Of a DNA stretch of 64,000 bases, positions 1 through 24,839 are shown one piece after another; position 1 is the first letter of the stretch; the number at the start of each line of letters is the position of its first letter. Both the position numbers and the translations under genes were made by a program. This stretch comes from Toxonevra muliebris (Eukaryota > Arthropoda > Insecta > Diptera > Pallopteridae): contig OY829326.1 of the NCBI GenBank assembly GCA_963691655.1, positions 137,968,998 to 138,032,997 of the forward strand. Reading direction: 5' to 3'. Under the pieces are notes generated by a model that saw nothing but the letters and a program-made list of their open reading frames with translations, made no database searches and was not told the DNA's origin.

Positions 1-10990
<10,990 letters not shown>

Positions 10991-13480
10991 TAAAGTAGTA
11001 GCATTTTAAAAACTCACAAAAATATTTTATTAAATTAAATTCACTTTTAAAAGTTCAAAAGGAAAACTAAATAAAAAACCAGATTAAAATTTAAAGAAAA
11101 TCAAGAAATAACAAGAAAAAATTGTTGTTGGAGACAACATCCATACATTTTTGTTTTTAGATGAATGAGGTTGTTATAAATTGTAAGCGTTTTTAAATAC
11201 AGCAAAATGAAAGAAAAAAAAATTAAGAAAATTGTTAACAAAATGTTTGAAAATTATGATGTAGTTAAAAAAAAAAAAGGTTTAAATCTTTATTAATTTT
11301 CCACAATCCCTACTCTATCTAACCTTTAAACAACACATCTTCCTTTCTAAACTAACATTACTACCTACCTATCTACCTAACTTCAGCTGCTTTTTCTTTT
11401 TGCAATGCTTTTTTTTAATGTACTATTATCAAAATCAATTCCATTCAAATTCCTTGACGAAACAAAAACTTAACGCTTCTATAACAATACAACAAGAACA
11501 ACCTACTATTAAATATTTCTTCCTTAATATTAAAGCAAAACAAACAAACAAAAAAGAAAATCAAAAAATGGAGTAAAATAAAACTATATATGAATATTAA
11601 TTATTACCCTTATAGCCAATGTAATGTGCGTACTACTATTTCAAATAACAAAATCATTCGATTCACATCCACACAAACACATGCCGCCACTCATCCTATA
11701 AAGAATTTATAAAGAAATTTATCATTATTAAAGTGTTATTTAAATTTAAGCATTCATTACTTTTTATGTACCTATATCCAAAAGAAAAATAAAACAATGA
11801 ATGGTATTAAGTTTAATATGAAAAATTATTTATGTTTAAAACTATAGAAAAATGAAAAACAAATGTGTAAAATAAAACAAAAAAAAAACTCTAGCATTAA
11901 GTTATAAAAACAGAAAGAACTTATAAAAGGATTAAGCATAGAAAACAAAAAATAAAAATGAAAAGCTCTCATGTTGCCTTAAATTATTAGACTGATTTTT
12001 CTATACTGTACTATATATACATATATATATACATATAATATTGTATAATTAATTTTCACAACGGAATTCATTGTCATTTTTAGCAAAAAAAAAAACACAA
12101 AAACAAGGAAAAGAAAAAAAAAACAAAAAGGAAACAAAACACAAACAACTACAACAATACAATAATAAACATAAATAGCAAAAACTCTTAATAGTTAAAA
12201 TAAAAATAATAATAAATACAGTGAAGAAAGTTTAATTCTATTTAAGAACAAAAAAAAAAAAACAAAAATCTAAACTAAATAAAAGAAATGAAAAATTGTT
12301 ATGGATTAAAGAAAACAAAAAAAAAATTAAAAATAAATATATATATCTACTGAAAAAAAAAAATAAATTAAATATTTGCAAACATTCAGTTGTATTACAT
12401 TAAAATTTAATTAAAACAAAAACAAAACAAAATCCAACAAAACAAAACGAAAAAAAAGAAATCAAACAAAAAATAAATAAATAAATAAATATCCAAAATA
12501 AAATTATTTAGCCGCTTATTTTCCTCTTGTTTTGTTGTTATTTCAAATATCATCATAATAATCCACAAAGTATGAATGAATGTATATGTAACTAATTAAA
12601 ATTTGTAATTAAAAAGTAAAACAAAAATACAGAAAACAAACAAAGAAACAAAAGTATATATATGTATATCCTAATTATTATCGTTATATTACATTTACTA
12701 CTAACAACCCAAAGAGATTCCACAAATTATTATTATAAATGTATATGGTATTTGTAATTTATAATTGTGTATTAAATAATAATGATAATAAAAATAAAAT
12801 GTAATAATAAATTTTAAGCAAAATTCGGCACACTATTTTCTATCATACATAACAACTAGTTTATTATACATATTTATTTTGTTAAAAATCATTTTTTTCT
12901 ATTTTTATCAGGTATGAATTTGTAAAAATCTAAACATCAACTGAATTCTATATACACACACACAAAAACATACGTTTAATTGACTTTTTCTTTATTTCTT
13001 TATTTTTTTATTTTTTTATATTTTTTTATTTTTATTTGATGTTTAGAAACTCTCCACACATATACACATTTATTGTTTTTTCTACGAAATGCATATCATA
13101 TATTATTATATTTATATAGATATAACTTAAAATGGGTTATATTAATAAATATTAAAGTAAAAAAAAAAAAAAACAAAAAAATATTGTTAAATGAATTACA
13201 AAAGAAGTGTTTTTTTATTAATGTTGCAAGCTATTTAAAAAGTTTTGTTGGCTTAGCATATTCTAAAATCAATCTTTCGAAATAAATTAAAACCGACCAA
13301 CCGTTCTATGAACTATTTGGCATTCTGGCATCATTGTTCTTTTAAAGCCTATTAATTTTAAATAATTAATCTGATTATGCGAACTGCCAAACTTGGAAGA
13401 AATTTGTAGTAAAATTTTTTCCAAATAAAAACAATAATTCGGCACAGTGTTCTGGACTGCGCCGACTAAAATTGTCCCTT
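10991..13480 (+). other. pcx 3' UTR and AT-rich spacer
   Basis: Extremely A/T-rich DNA with many A runs, ATAAAT repeats and numerous AATAAA copies, starting at the pcx stop. No ORF or recognisable repeat family was seen. The early part is the likely pcx 3' UTR; where it ends cannot be told from the sequence. Confidence 0.6.
11070..11075 (+). promoter_or_regulatory. Candidate pcx polyadenylation signal
   Basis: First clean AATAAA, about 80 nt after the pcx stop. Several more follow downstream, so alternative ends are likely. Confidence 0.4.
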
Positions 13481-13674
13481 ACATTTCTTCCCATACTATG
13501 CTATTGAAAGGTTCAAATTTAAAAATTTGTATCTAATCAGCTCTGAATTAAATATCAGAAAATATTATGTGTTGCTTATAGTCAATAAAAATTTACTACT
13601 ACTATTATGGCACAACAGCCCCTGGAGGGCCAAGGCCGAGCTTTTTCGCAATAAAAATTTATTTAAAGCAAAAA

Positions 13675-13950
13675 TGGCAAGCGAACTGGAAGTGCGAGAA
13701 AGTATTATTAAAAATTTTTCAAAAGCAACCTCAGTTGTCTTTTAAAAAAATTGCCAAAGAAGTAGGAGCTAAGAAAGAACTGTGTATTGCTCGGAAGAAA
13801 GGTTCTGGTAAAAAAAAAGTGGCAAATGATCGTGAGAAGGCGAAGAAAGTTGTCACCATTCTGAAAAAGAATCCAAGCATATCGGGAAGGAAATTGGCGT
13901 GGAAGAGAGGAAGGCTGATTGCTCAGATACTTTCGTGCGCAGCGATTTAA
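13675..13950 (+). mobile_element. Tc1/mariner transposase N-terminal fragment
   Basis: Two overlapping frames give FKKIAKEVGAKKELCIARKK, GSGKKKVANDREKAKKVV and ILKKNPSISGRKLAWK. This is the helix-turn-helix 'paired-like' head typical of Tc1/mariner transposases, with a frameshift near 13740 and a stop at 13950. Confidence 0.65.
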
Positions 13951-14439
13951 GCTCTAGAGTACGTTACTTTTTTTGTATGAGATATGCCCACGCATTGGGG
14001 AATACCACTTACTTTTAAGCCAAAGAGTGCTATTAACCTTCGTCTACAAAATTACATTTCGCTATTTTATATGGTGAAGCTCTGAAAATATACCATTTAG
14101 AATGGTTTTACTGTATACAACCACGCAGCACCGTCTTTATTACAAGGTGCGAAGAATTTGACACAGCAGTCGAGCTTTCAGTGCAATCGCTCTTAAATAT
14201 GGTACGATGGCAACTCATTTCATTGTTTGCCAGTTTGCAAAAGCTTTTGTGTCTATGTTAGGTTAGGTTTTTTATGTCTAAGTTTTGCAGAAAAAATTTC
14301 GTAAATAATGCAACTCAAATATAAATGTGATAGCACTTTATTTGGCAGGAAAGTCGCAGGCCGCGTTCGTTAGAAAGCTAAACCATTTAAATGTTAATAA
14401 AATGTTCGTATATTGAATCATAAAACAGTTCAACGTTAC

Positions 14440-14900
14440 GGTGGCGGATGAAAGAAACAGCAACTTCAACCAAAATTGTTCAAAAATTGAAAGCAAGAAT
14501 CCCACTAAATCTCAGACAGAGTTCAAGTAAAATGGCTGCTGCTTTAAAAGTATACGGCCCAAGCTTGCGAAAGATTATAAAAAACAACCTGGGCGTGAAG
14601 CCTTACAAGATCATATAATAATCTTACACAGAAGCAGAAACAACAACGGTTACAAAGAGAAAAGGAGTTGGAGCGCTTGTGGTCAGTTGCCCAGTATCGT
14701 CCTCTTAGATGAGAAAAATTACCCAATTATGTAAATAAGTAAAATGATCGAGTCTGGTTATAGGAGAGAACGCCCGAAAATCTGGAACTAAGAATGGCCC
14801 CTCGATCACAAGCACCGGCCCACGTCATGGTTTGAGCCGCAATGACCACCGATGGCCGTTCACTTCAATCTCCGCACTCTGTATATGCAGTAAGTACCTA
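14440..14900 (+). mobile_element. Decayed Tc1/mariner transposase fragment
   Basis: Shifting frames read KNNLGVKPYK near 14580, LTQKQKQQRLQREKELERL near 14630, DEKN near 14707, and RSQAPAHVMVW followed by AAMTTDGRS near 14810. The order is that of a Tc1/mariner transposase from second HTH to catalytic core. It may be a different family from 13675-13950. Confidence 0.6.
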
Positions 14901-15239
14901 CTATTTGTTACCGAGCCGTAAGTGGTATATGCAGGGTGGAAACATTACTCATTTGGCACAGTCAAAAATCTCTAGTAATAGGAAACCTCCTAGCCTCCTT
15001 CCAAACTTCGCCCGTACAATGAAAACCGCACCAATTGCAATACTCGGTACAATTCACAAACTAAAATTTGTCTTCCTTCGTAAAGGAGGAATATTTTCAG
15101 AATGCATTTTTACAGAATTTATGTTTGGCGAAAAGAAGAATTTTTGAAAAAGTGCCAACAACAACTGCGAAGTATAAGCAATTGTCGCATCATCGAAAGG
15201 TCGAAATTTTTGTTCTTAAAGTTCAAGAAATATCATAAA

Positions 15240-15770
15240 ATCAAATAGCTAAAGAAATCTGATGCTTACATTCGACTGTTGTTGAATTGATCCAGAAAAA
15301 AGGCAATTGAACCCGCTTGAAAGGACAAAAGGATTGAGAAGATTATGGAAAATATATATGAGAGCAAATAGCATAACGCGAAGGATAAGCTTAAAGGATC
15401 GATTCAAAAGTGGAGTCACAATAAGGACCGAATGAAAGTGCAATCACAACATGAATATAAATGTCGAGACCTCAAATAGAAGCGAACGAGAGTTCAGTCT
15501 GTATAGGAGACTATCAGACGAAAATTGTTATTATTGTTGTAATGGATACAAGCAAACCCCCTGGTATGGACTAAAAACTATAGCAATTAGACTCTGGAAG
15601 ACTGGAGAATAGTTATATGATCAAACAAAAACAAACTCAATTCGCTATACGCAGATAAGGAGTGGGTTTGGATTTATTTTTCCTACTATATCCGAGGTCT
15701 TTTATATCATATTGATGGGGAAAATATATGAGGAAAGCAATTGCTGCAAGCTATTGTGGTGTATTTTCGC
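15240..15770 (+). mobile_element. Second Tc1-like transposase relic
   Basis: QIAKEI, HSTVV and FIQKR-like frames near 15245-15300, then LEDWRIVI and KNKLNSLYADKEWVW near 15590-15670, resemble the DW..V.WSDE.KF region of Tc1 transposases. Multiple stops and shifts are present. Confidence 0.5.
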
Positions 15771-17953
15771 ATATTAATGACGCTATTTTCCCGGACGACT
15801 TCCGAGCCGTGTCTTCGTATGTTTGGAAACTTTAAAAATAGTAAGCAAATTTTATTATTGACTTTTATTTTTTTTTTTTTTTTTTTGCAGTTTCAAAATG
15901 TTTTCTCTTGACTCAAAACGAGCCAAAGAATAAAATAAAAACCCATATTGGACTTCTGAACAAAGTTTGGTATTAAAAAAAAATAACGAATGGTATCCTT
16001 AAATTACTTTTCCGTCCCATACCGTTCAAGATAACGGTCAAAATAAAGATGAAAGGAGGGGAAACATCATAGTAAACTATTTTGTTTGTCACTCTAATAT
16101 AAAACAAATTAATCTTAGTCTGCATCTTCAAAAAATATGACATATTTTTATTTTTACATATTTTTAATTAATACCCTCAAAAACTGCTTTAAAATGTTTA
16201 TTTTAATTAAAAGTATGTATTAATAAAGTAATTTGTATGTAAACAGGGTGTTCCTTTCTCACTTTTGTTTATTTTGTTTTCAAAAATCAGGTTTAACTCC
16301 CACTATAATCGATTTTTTTCAAAGTGAAATTTTTATTACCGCCAGTGTAACGACTTGAAAGTATGCGAAAATCGTTGACCGAATTTCTTAACCCTCTCCA
16401 TGATGACCATATTGCTGCCACATTTAAATCTCAATATTTTAACTTGTATTTGTCAAACTATTTTCATTTAAAAATGGTTTTAGTCAAAAGCTAATATTTC
16501 TCGAATGTTTTTCAGCCAAAACGTAAAGCTTTATTGGCAACACTGAAAACTTTTCATATTTCTTTAACGACTTTCGCTAGTTTTGCATTTTTGTGTTGTG
16601 TGTTGGTAATTTTGGAGTTATACTGTTTTAAAACGACCGTTGCTAAAAGAGGGCTTGTAATTCCCGGAGATAGCGATTTGAAGATACGTAGTTTGTGGAA
16701 AACGGTAGAAAACCCGTAACTTCCTTTAAAAATAATCGGAAATACGATTTGAATGTAAGTACGTAATATGAATTGGATTTCTACTCTTCGCGAGCGATAA
16801 ATTAAAGTTTTATTCAGAAGTACAATTCAGGGAAATCTTTGATTTTAGTTAATGGATATTTTGAGAGATATATAAATGATCGCTTGGGCCACTATGGCTT
16901 GGGGTATGTTTTCTTGATCTCTTCTTGCTTGCAGTACATTTTGCGAAGCGATTACCGAATGGAATCGGGTGTGCCCACCTGATCTGAAGATTGAGGTCCA
17001 CTACTACGAAATTGTACCCTTGTTCCGCCATCATATGACAATGTATTCACATATCAAATCTGTAAAAGAATGCAATCAATTGAGGGTATTAGTTAGAGTA
17101 ATACGAAAATTACAACAACAAAAATATTTGATTCTAAATCTTTCTTGTCCAATAGTGTCAGCATTCTCCTCAGTTAATGCTACCAACATCCTATCATAAC
17201 ATACAAACCTTAATGACTTTTGTTGCCCCTCACCCCCCAATAACCATTAACTACCAACACACCGCCTTCACAAACAAACTTTAATTTTTTTTCTTTGTAA
17301 TGGTTCTCCACATATGCCGTTTAAAGCAATTCCTTTATATGGAAGGTATCACAAACACTTTCTCTAATCTATTCACTTTTTTCTTGCAGCATCCCGCTGT
17401 TCTCGTTCCGATACACAAAGTCGGCTGAAGTCTTTCCACGCTTATTTGTGTTGGATTTGTTGTCTAGAGCCCTCCACCAAACCATAATTCCATAAATTAA
17501 GAAAGAGCTTACCATCGAGGTCACCTTGGGCATGGAGCCCAAACATTTTTCCGAACACTTTTGTCCATGCCTTTTTTGTTCGAACATTAGTGTTCTGTTT
17601 CTAGGTCAATTTGCTACAAAAAAAGTTCTAAGAAATTTAACCTGTTTAAAAACAATGAACCCAGTATTATTGATTTTTATGTCTCTAAACTTGGAGATTT
17701 TACATAAGTATATTTCCTTGTTAAAATAAATTTGTTTTTTATTTTACATCTCATTTAACTTAAACTACTTATTTACAGCATACATATATAATTCAACTGC
17801 CAATTCAATTTTTATTAGGCGGCCATATGACCGACAATTCAGCAAGGGTAACATCATACAACATATAATGATATTCCTCCAGTAGGACTGTGAAAAAGCA
17901 ACAAAAATCAGTTAAAATTATATTTAAATACATATAGAAAACAAGTACAATTA
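15771..17953. other. Intergenic spacer between the Tc1 relics and kz
   Basis: AT-rich, with a poly-T run near 15870. Only short non-conserved frames occur. Nothing recognised apart from the 3' flank of kz. Confidence 0.5.
17811..17816 (-). promoter_or_regulatory. Candidate kz polyadenylation signal
   Basis: TTTATT on the plus strand (AATAAA on the gene strand), about 140 nt after the kz stop. It is the first good hexamer downstream. Confidence 0.35.
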
Positions 17954-20900
17954 CTACATACAATTTGAATTCGTCTCCCATTCACTATAAAGTTTCGCTC
18001 GTGTATTTATTTGCTTAGTAATTAGAGCACGCTTAAAACACATAACATTCTCATTGAGATTAGACCAACTTTTCAACAAAGCAGATGGTGTTGTCTTTAA
18101 TTTTTGTTTATAATCTACCAGTTTCTTGCATACCTGCCCGTCTAGCAAAAACATGCCAAAATAACTAAAATGAAATAGAAATGATTAGAGAAAACCCTTA
18201 ACTATAAACAAATGAACTTACCAAAAAGCCTTTTCACTGATAGGCATTTCAATTTCGGTTAAAGGCAGCTCCCATGCTGCCTTCCCAAAAGTGGCATCTA
18301 CAAAACTATAAATTTTACCATCATCATCGTTGAATTTCGGCAGCGGATCATCACGTACGCCGCGTATATTACACAACAGCGGCACATAAAGCATTAACCA
18401 TTCCGGTTCGATGGCTGTAATGCCACGTATAAACATTTTGGTTGCATCACCATTCTGTATTTCATATGCCTCTTGATAGACTACCCATTCAGGTAATTTT
18501 TGCTTTAGTACCGATGAGGAATGCATAAACACAGGCTCTTCCATGTCAAGGCAATTGTAAGCGTATTTAAAGCGACGTTTTTCTTCTTTGTCGCTAATTT
18601 CGGCAAGAGAAACTTTATGCGCTACACGATCACCCATGCCAGCTAGTAGAATTTGACGTAGAAAACGCGCTTGCTGATCGGTGGGTGGGACCATGGCAGG
18701 GTCAACGCATACATCAACATCACTAACACTCAAATTGATTTCATTTGTTAGTTGTATGCGTAATTTGCGGACTTCGGTGATCGCTTTCAAGCGTAGGCCG
18801 TTATCAGTACAGAATTTTGTTAGTTTACCTTCAGAGCCAGCATATTCAGCAGCTCCAACAGCGCGTAGCAGAACCATGGGATCCCCAAGGAGTTGGAAAT
18901 TACCTGTGGGAAGAGAGGAAGAAAGAATATTAGTGTATCAAAAATATAAGTTCAAATACCAGCAGTGGCCAAAATGATTTAAATTGAGTACTTCCAGAGA
19001 GGAAAACTTTCCATTAAATGCACCCTTTACCTGTGCTCGCCCAACTTTGGCGCTTCTTTTGCCATTTGCTCATCATCAAGGTACCATCCTCTTTTTCTTT
19101 ATCAAAATTCACTTCCATAAGCACTTCTTGCACGGACAGTGCTGCCACCAGGCAAACTGTATACGGCAACAAATTCTGTTGATGTGATAACGCCAGCATT
19201 TTACCAAAACGTGGAGCTACGGGAAAGCGAGAAATGACATGTCCCAGTTTTGTCACAATGGGGGGTAAATCTTTCTTTCCCGCATTGGTAACACGCTCTA
19301 GAGCGCCTAAAACTACTAAACGCTTTTCGGCTGCTTGTAGCTGTACAGCATCGGGCGGTGATGGAAATGGGAAGTTAATAACGCGATCAATACCCATACA
19401 ACGCATTTGTAGCATTAGATCATCAACAGGTTTCTTTTGTATATCGGGCACGCTAAAACCTTCAAATTCATCATTGTAAACAGCTGAAGAATACAAACGA
19501 TAACAATGACCGGCGCTGACACGTCCAGCGCGTCCAGCACGTTGATCTGCCGAAGCTTTTGATGTGTAGGTGACAACGAATGCACTTACTCCTGTGATTT
19601 TATCATAGAGTCGTGTCTTTTGGCGTCCTGTATCAACGACATACTTAATATTGGGTATGGTCAGTGATGTTTCAGCGATGTTAGTGCTAACAACGCACAG
19701 ACGGCAGCCTTCAGGCACTGGTTGAAAGATACGATTTTGTTTTTCACTTGAGAGTAGCGAATAAAGCGGTAATATCCAGAGTGGTTGTTTTGTAGTATTC
19801 ACATTCTCAGCGGTACTCAATTCATTTTCTTCTTCTTCTTCATCGTCTTCAGCTGCTTCTGCTTCGGAATCCGAGTTAGCGACTTCGATATCATGCATAT
19901 CTGCTTCGGTATCATCACCAGGAAGTTTATAATCATCCAAATTGATTTTTGGCAATGCAATTTGTGATAGAAACTTCTTTTTTGATTTTTTAACGTTACG
20001 TATAGCGCGCTTCATATCAAATTCTATGTCGGAGTCATCGTCAGCAGCAACGTCATTGGGTTCAGTAACTGTAGCAGCATCACTTATTGGTTCTTCTTTT
20101 TTGGATGTAGTATCAGTTTTTGTGCTGGTTTTAGATTTGTCATCATTTTTTGCATAGGGAAAGGTGCGTCGCAGCTTGCGTACCTGGAGATTATAAACAC
20201 ATTGACGTAAGATTTTAATCAATTAATCTATATTTAGATTTCTTAATTCAAGTTTAGGTTTATCCATTAGCAATTTCATTTTTTAACTGAACCGGCAGTC
20301 CTTAGTCCTTTCCTAAGCCTTTGCTACTAGCAAAGAAAAAAGACAATTCTGTGTTGTTTCCATAGCGAAGATCGCTCAAAACAACACAAGTTGTTCTCTT
20401 TCGCTTTGCCCGCCGTTATATTATGTTATTTTCTCAATTTTTAAAATGAAATTCTCTCTCTTACCAATTGATTGACTTCCTGTTGCCCGGTGAGAAATAC
20501 CAAAATTCCACCTTCAGGCAGCTTAGAATGAATTTTCACAGTCTTACGAAACGCTTCCTCCACATAATTCTCCGGTGTTTGTTTTTGAAAGTGAATGGTT
20601 ACAGGAAATTGACGTGCCTCCACTTTCAGCAAAGGCGGTGGACATTTAAATAATCGCACATTACTTGTGAAATCTTCCACACGCAAAGTGGCTGACATAA
20701 TAATCAATTTTAATGGGTTGCCACGTTTCAAACGCAGTGGCACAATGCGAGAGAGCAACCCCACCAAAATATCTGTATACGCGCTACGTTCATGCGCTTC
20801 ATCCAGTATGATAACAGCGTAATTATTCAACAGGAAATCACTTTCAATCTCTTTGAGTAAAACACCATCGGTCATGAATTTAATACGTGTCTCTGGTGTG

Positions 20901-22128
20901 ACATTACCTTCAAAACGTATAAGATAGGAAACTTCACGCTCGGATACATTCATTTCGTATGCAACACGCTTTGACATGGCAATGGCTGCAACACGCCTGG
21001 GTTCGGTAATGCCAATCATCTTGTTATGGAGAGCATAACCGGATTCATAGAGGAATTGCGGTATTTGTGTGGTTTTTCCAGAGCCTGTCTCACCGGCTAT
21101 TATGATTATACAATTTTCGTTTATTGTTTCCATAATCTGTTGCTCTTCGGCGAGTATGGGCAGCTTGAGACGGGCCACTTGTACATCATCAGTACGGTGT
21201 ACGGGTACGAAGATAGTATCACGCATTGGTAAAGTTAATGCTGCTGTAGCTGCAGGTTTTTTTTCTGTTTTTATTGCAGTTATTTTTGGTGCTGCTGCAT
21301 TTTTACTTGTTGATGCCACCACATTTTCAGTGTTTTCATCTTCAACTTTCTGTTGTGGTATTCTTTCATCTTCTTTCTCATCAGCACTTTGGCTTTCTCC
21401 TTCCTCATTATCATCACTACTTTCATTACCATCATCATCGTCACTTTCCTCGTCTATTCCCACTATATTAGGATTTTTACGCTTTGCTTCTAAATCAGCT
21501 TCTTCTTCCACTAATAATTTTCTCTTAGCTGCTCCTTTGATCGAACTTATTCGTCCACCTATGACGCCTGCTGCTTTTTGCTGCTGTTCTTTTTTTTGTT
21601 TCTTTGCCATCAATTCGTCGAGTGTTGAAAACTTCTTTACACCAACTGTTTGTACTTGACTGATGGAGGTGTATTGCTGCAATTCTTTTTCCGGTATTTG
21701 TACACTAGCCAATGCATCCAAAAGCTCAGCGCGCTGTAGAGAAATTAAAACATGTTAGTTGTGAATTATTCGAATACTTTCCCCTTTATCTTCCAAAAAC
21801 TTACACCCTCTTTTTTCTTCTTTTTATCGACAATTGTTTGTAAATGTTTACGTTGCTTCTTCGTTAAAATTTTTACATTTTGCCTACGTTCCACTTGAAC
21901 CTTTGTCTCGCGCTTCTTGGAGGGCAGTGCCAGCGCATTAGCTTCATCGTAGCCTGCTCCTTCGTTCGCTTCATTCCATTCGATTTGTATCTAAATTGAA
22001 ATTACTTCATTTTGTTTTCTGTTGGACAAAAGATTTTATTATCTTCTACTCACGTTTTTTGCCGTCGAATTATCGACAATTGTTTTGTGATTCTGACGCG
22101 CCTTCGCATTGTACACTTTTTTACCCAT
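17954..22128 (-). CDS. kz: kurz / DHX37-type DEAH-box RNA helicase, complete, six exons
   Basis: Minus-strand exons 22128-22054, 21990-21805, 21733-20465, 20183-19031, 18903-18222 and 18164-17954 give 3,576 nt, 1,191 aa, close to Drosophila Kurz (about 1,192 aa, memory). The start ATG is followed by [17 protein letters not shown], a basic nucleolar-type head. Motifs: GETGSGKT at about residue 301, DEAH at about 398, SAT at about 434, QRAGRAGR at about 724. An acidic insertion lies inside the second RecA domain (about 527-640), as usual for DHX37. The HA2/OB C-terminal region follows. Family role: ATP-dependent helicase for small-subunit rRNA processing (U3 snoRNP release) in the nucleolus. 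Splice sites are canonical and all joins keep frame. Confidence 0.96.
20350..20388. repeat. Small hairpin inside a kz intron
   Basis: TGTGTTGTTT and AAAACAACACA arms enclose a second pair, AGCGA/TCGCT, around an AGA loop. It lies in the 281-nt third intron of kz. It is too short for a pre-miRNA; function unknown. Confidence 0.35.
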
Positions 22129-22330
22129 TTTAATATTTTATTATGCTTCAATTGAATGGAATTTGTTACTTTATTTATTTGAATTCAACTTTACTTTCGA
22201 TTGCACGTGCAACTCACTGTCAGTTTTTTTATTTTGATACGAATAACATCAACAAAAAGAACTGTCAAAATCATAACCGACTGAAGAAATAAAATAGATT
22301 GAGAGCAGGGATACCAACTAGCAAGAAATG

Positions 22331-22572
22331 TAGTTGATTGCGACTGTCAAATTGTGTTTGAGGGTGTAAAGTCATAAACAGAATTGCGGCATATCGACGA
22401 TTTTACGCTGCGCATAGATTCTGACACCATAAAAACGCCAAGTCAATGCAAAATCGACTACAGATGCAATTCTGTTCCTTCTCATACGACTATGAGCGTT
22501 TTAATTGTGACAGCGTAAATTTGTCAATACGCTGCAATTCTTACCATCACATTTGACAGTCGCAAGCAACTA
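22331..22572. mobile_element. MITE in the kz 5' flank
   Basis: About 242 bp with inverted ends: left TAGTTGATTGCGACTGTCAA, right the complement of TAGTTGCTTGCGACTGTCAA. Subterminal GAATTGCGGC / GAATTGCAGC blocks also pair. Possible TA target duplication. It sits about 200 bp upstream of the kz start codon. Confidence 0.65.
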
Positions 22573-22935
22573 GTTTTCTCTCTTCTAAAAGCAAATTAAC
22601 GTGATGCTTTCCAGCAAAGTAGCAAATAGTATTAGCTATAGCGGCTGTTCAGATGGGCTCAGGCATGAAAAGTCTGAGCAGGACTGTCATTTTCACATGA
22701 GCGCTACCATGCCGGTCCTTTTTCAAAAAGTGACAGTAGAATTGAAATTTTAACATTTCTTCGTCACTTTTTCTTCTGCTTGCGAAGAAACGTTCTTTTG
22801 TTCGTGAAAAATAAAAAATGAAAAATAATTATGCACATTAAATGTGCACTTCAAATTAAAAAAAAAAAAAATATTAAAATCTGTAAAGAAAATAAAAAAA
22901 GTTTCTTAAAAAAATAACGATAAACTGAAGATACT

Positions 22936-23660
22936 AGGTCTGTTCACGTACAAAAAATTGTTACAAATTGTTGTAAGTTTGTACTAGTAAAGTGTTCACG
23001 TACTCGAAAAACTTGCAACGAGAGCGTGAAAAAGTGTTCTCTCTCACTTTTTTAGTAGCTGCAAATTTTTATTAGTAGAATTTTTACGTGCAAGAATTTT
23101 TAGCTGCCGAAAAAAAAAAAAAACTATCAAAAATTTGAACGTCAACAAGAAGTATGTTTTGTTAATTTTTGTGAATTTGTTGTGGTTTTTAATAAAACTA
23201 AGTAGAAAAAGAAATATTGGTGATGTTGTTGTGCAAGATATAAATATTTTTGGATTCTGGTGTGCCACAAGAAATGATCTCAACAAATTATAAACTCTAG
23301 TTACAGCAGCAAGAGCAGCAACTCGCAAAGAAATGACATCTGAATATAAAGCAATTCATTAATTGCACATTTCAATCCTATTTTCTGTACATTACACTTT
23401 GCACTCTCTTGAAGGCCTTTGGAAAGCACTCTATTTTAATTTGCGGGTAATCCCATTTTAAATTTCTTATTTAATTTACAAAAATCACAGCCGCACAATA
23501 TTTTTTCCACTAAAAATTGGCTGTCATTACTTGCAAGTTTCTACTAGTTTTCTGTTCACGTACTTTTTCTGCTATTTGTCTCTTTCCGAGAATATTTCTC
23601 TCAATCTTTCTTTTACTCTCTCGCTGCAAGTTTTTGCTGGGAAAGTACGTGAACAGACCT
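22936..23660. mobile_element. TIR element, GTTCACGTAC family (725 bp)
   Basis: Perfect 16-bp inverted ends AGGTCTGTTCACGTAC, flanked by ACT on both sides (or TA if the ends are read shorter). The GTTCACGTAC motif recurs inside each end, next to AACTTGCA and CTAGT boxes. No transposase is encoded. A diverged relative is at 36796-37384. Confidence 0.75.
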
Positions 23661-23809
23661 ACTTTGTGCCGTAGAGACGCGTTGTTTGTTTTCCTGATGT
23701 AGCCTATTTTAAAAAGTTAAGAGGAAAACTCTCAAATTGGAATATTTATCAATGCGCCGAAATATGTTCTGATGGTTCATCTTTCTCAGTACAAAACCTG
23801 CATATTGAG

Positions 23810-24830
23810 CTTTCCTCAACCCCTTTTTTTGCAAAGGTGTTCTCTGGGTCCGCAGTGCCCAATCAGAATACCAGCTAATATAGGCAAACTGTTTTTGTTG
23901 AGACCAATGCAGACTACGTATCTACTCTTTTTATAGTTGCCTAGAAGTGCTTTCGATTGCCTCAGTCCCGGAAGATTGGTAAAGAGTTTTTGCCTTTTGT
24001 TCCTCTCTTCCTGCCTGAGTAATTCCCTGATTAAGCTATCGCCTATTCCACAGAAAGGTTCAGGTCCCAAGAAAATGGTCGCTGCCTCTTTCTAGCGAGC
24101 TCGACTACATGTTCATTACCCTCTATTCCTACGTATCCAATTGCACACAAATATTGATTGAGTTAATTTCAGCTTGAAAGATGCTAGGATACTTCCCCAT
24201 CGGCACAGAGTGTTTGATTCTTAGCCCAAATTCTCCTGCCCCAGTCCATCGTCAGTTCGTGACCCTTCTGCATACCGCTTAATCGTGTGTTCTTTTAGTG
24301 TGTAGTTATATTCTACACCCTCCTATTCTTTCTTACTACTAAGTCTTGCACCAAAGTGTTTCACAAAACTATACTGTTTGTCCATTCTCTCCTGGTGACA
24401 TTGTGTTCCACCGGGTTATCTCGGTTTTCAGGCCCTATAGATCTCACCGTTAACCTTTTATCTCTTATTGCTCGTACGATTCTTGCCTTGGAGGCACCCT
24501 CTATCACGAGGTGTAATAGAGTGAGCTCTAATAGTACCTTCAATTCAGCAGTCGGACAAACGATGTTAAGCTTATAGGCCTGAAGGATTTAGAGGTGGTT
24601 AGAGGTATCTTTTTTGCCCACCTTTGATATTAATATCGCCTTTGCCCTTCGCCAAGCTGTTGGTATGTACCCAAGAGCCAGGCTACTTCTCCTTATACTA
24701 ATAGGGAATGTCATTATTTCCTTAATGCTTTGGAAATAGGGATATAAATGCAATAAAAGCTGGTTAGTAATTTCGATATTCTGGATTGAGGCATCACCCA
24801 GCATTAAGTCCTATTGTATCTTCTCTCCCA
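23810..24830 (-). mobile_element. Decayed LINE (R1/LOA-like), RT to RNase H/C-terminus
   Basis: Minus strand, three frames in order: LALGYIPTAWRRAKAILISK (RT N-terminal block, near 24660), LLELTLLHLVIEGASKA (post-RT, near 24520), then TGPEPFCGIGDSLIRELL and LPILAGILIGHCGPREHL (C-terminus, 24070-23816). The RT palm with the active site is deleted. The order of blocks supports one truncated element. Confidence 0.75.
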
Positions 24831-24839
24831 TTGTCCAAA

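Noticed and set aside
14258..14272. GTTAGGTTAGG telomere-like repeat
   Set aside because: Only two units; flies of this group do not use TTAGG telomeres, and this is probably a LINE 3' end trace or chance.
20350..20388. microRNA or mirtron
   Set aside because: Hairpin only 39 nt and not spanning the intron ends.
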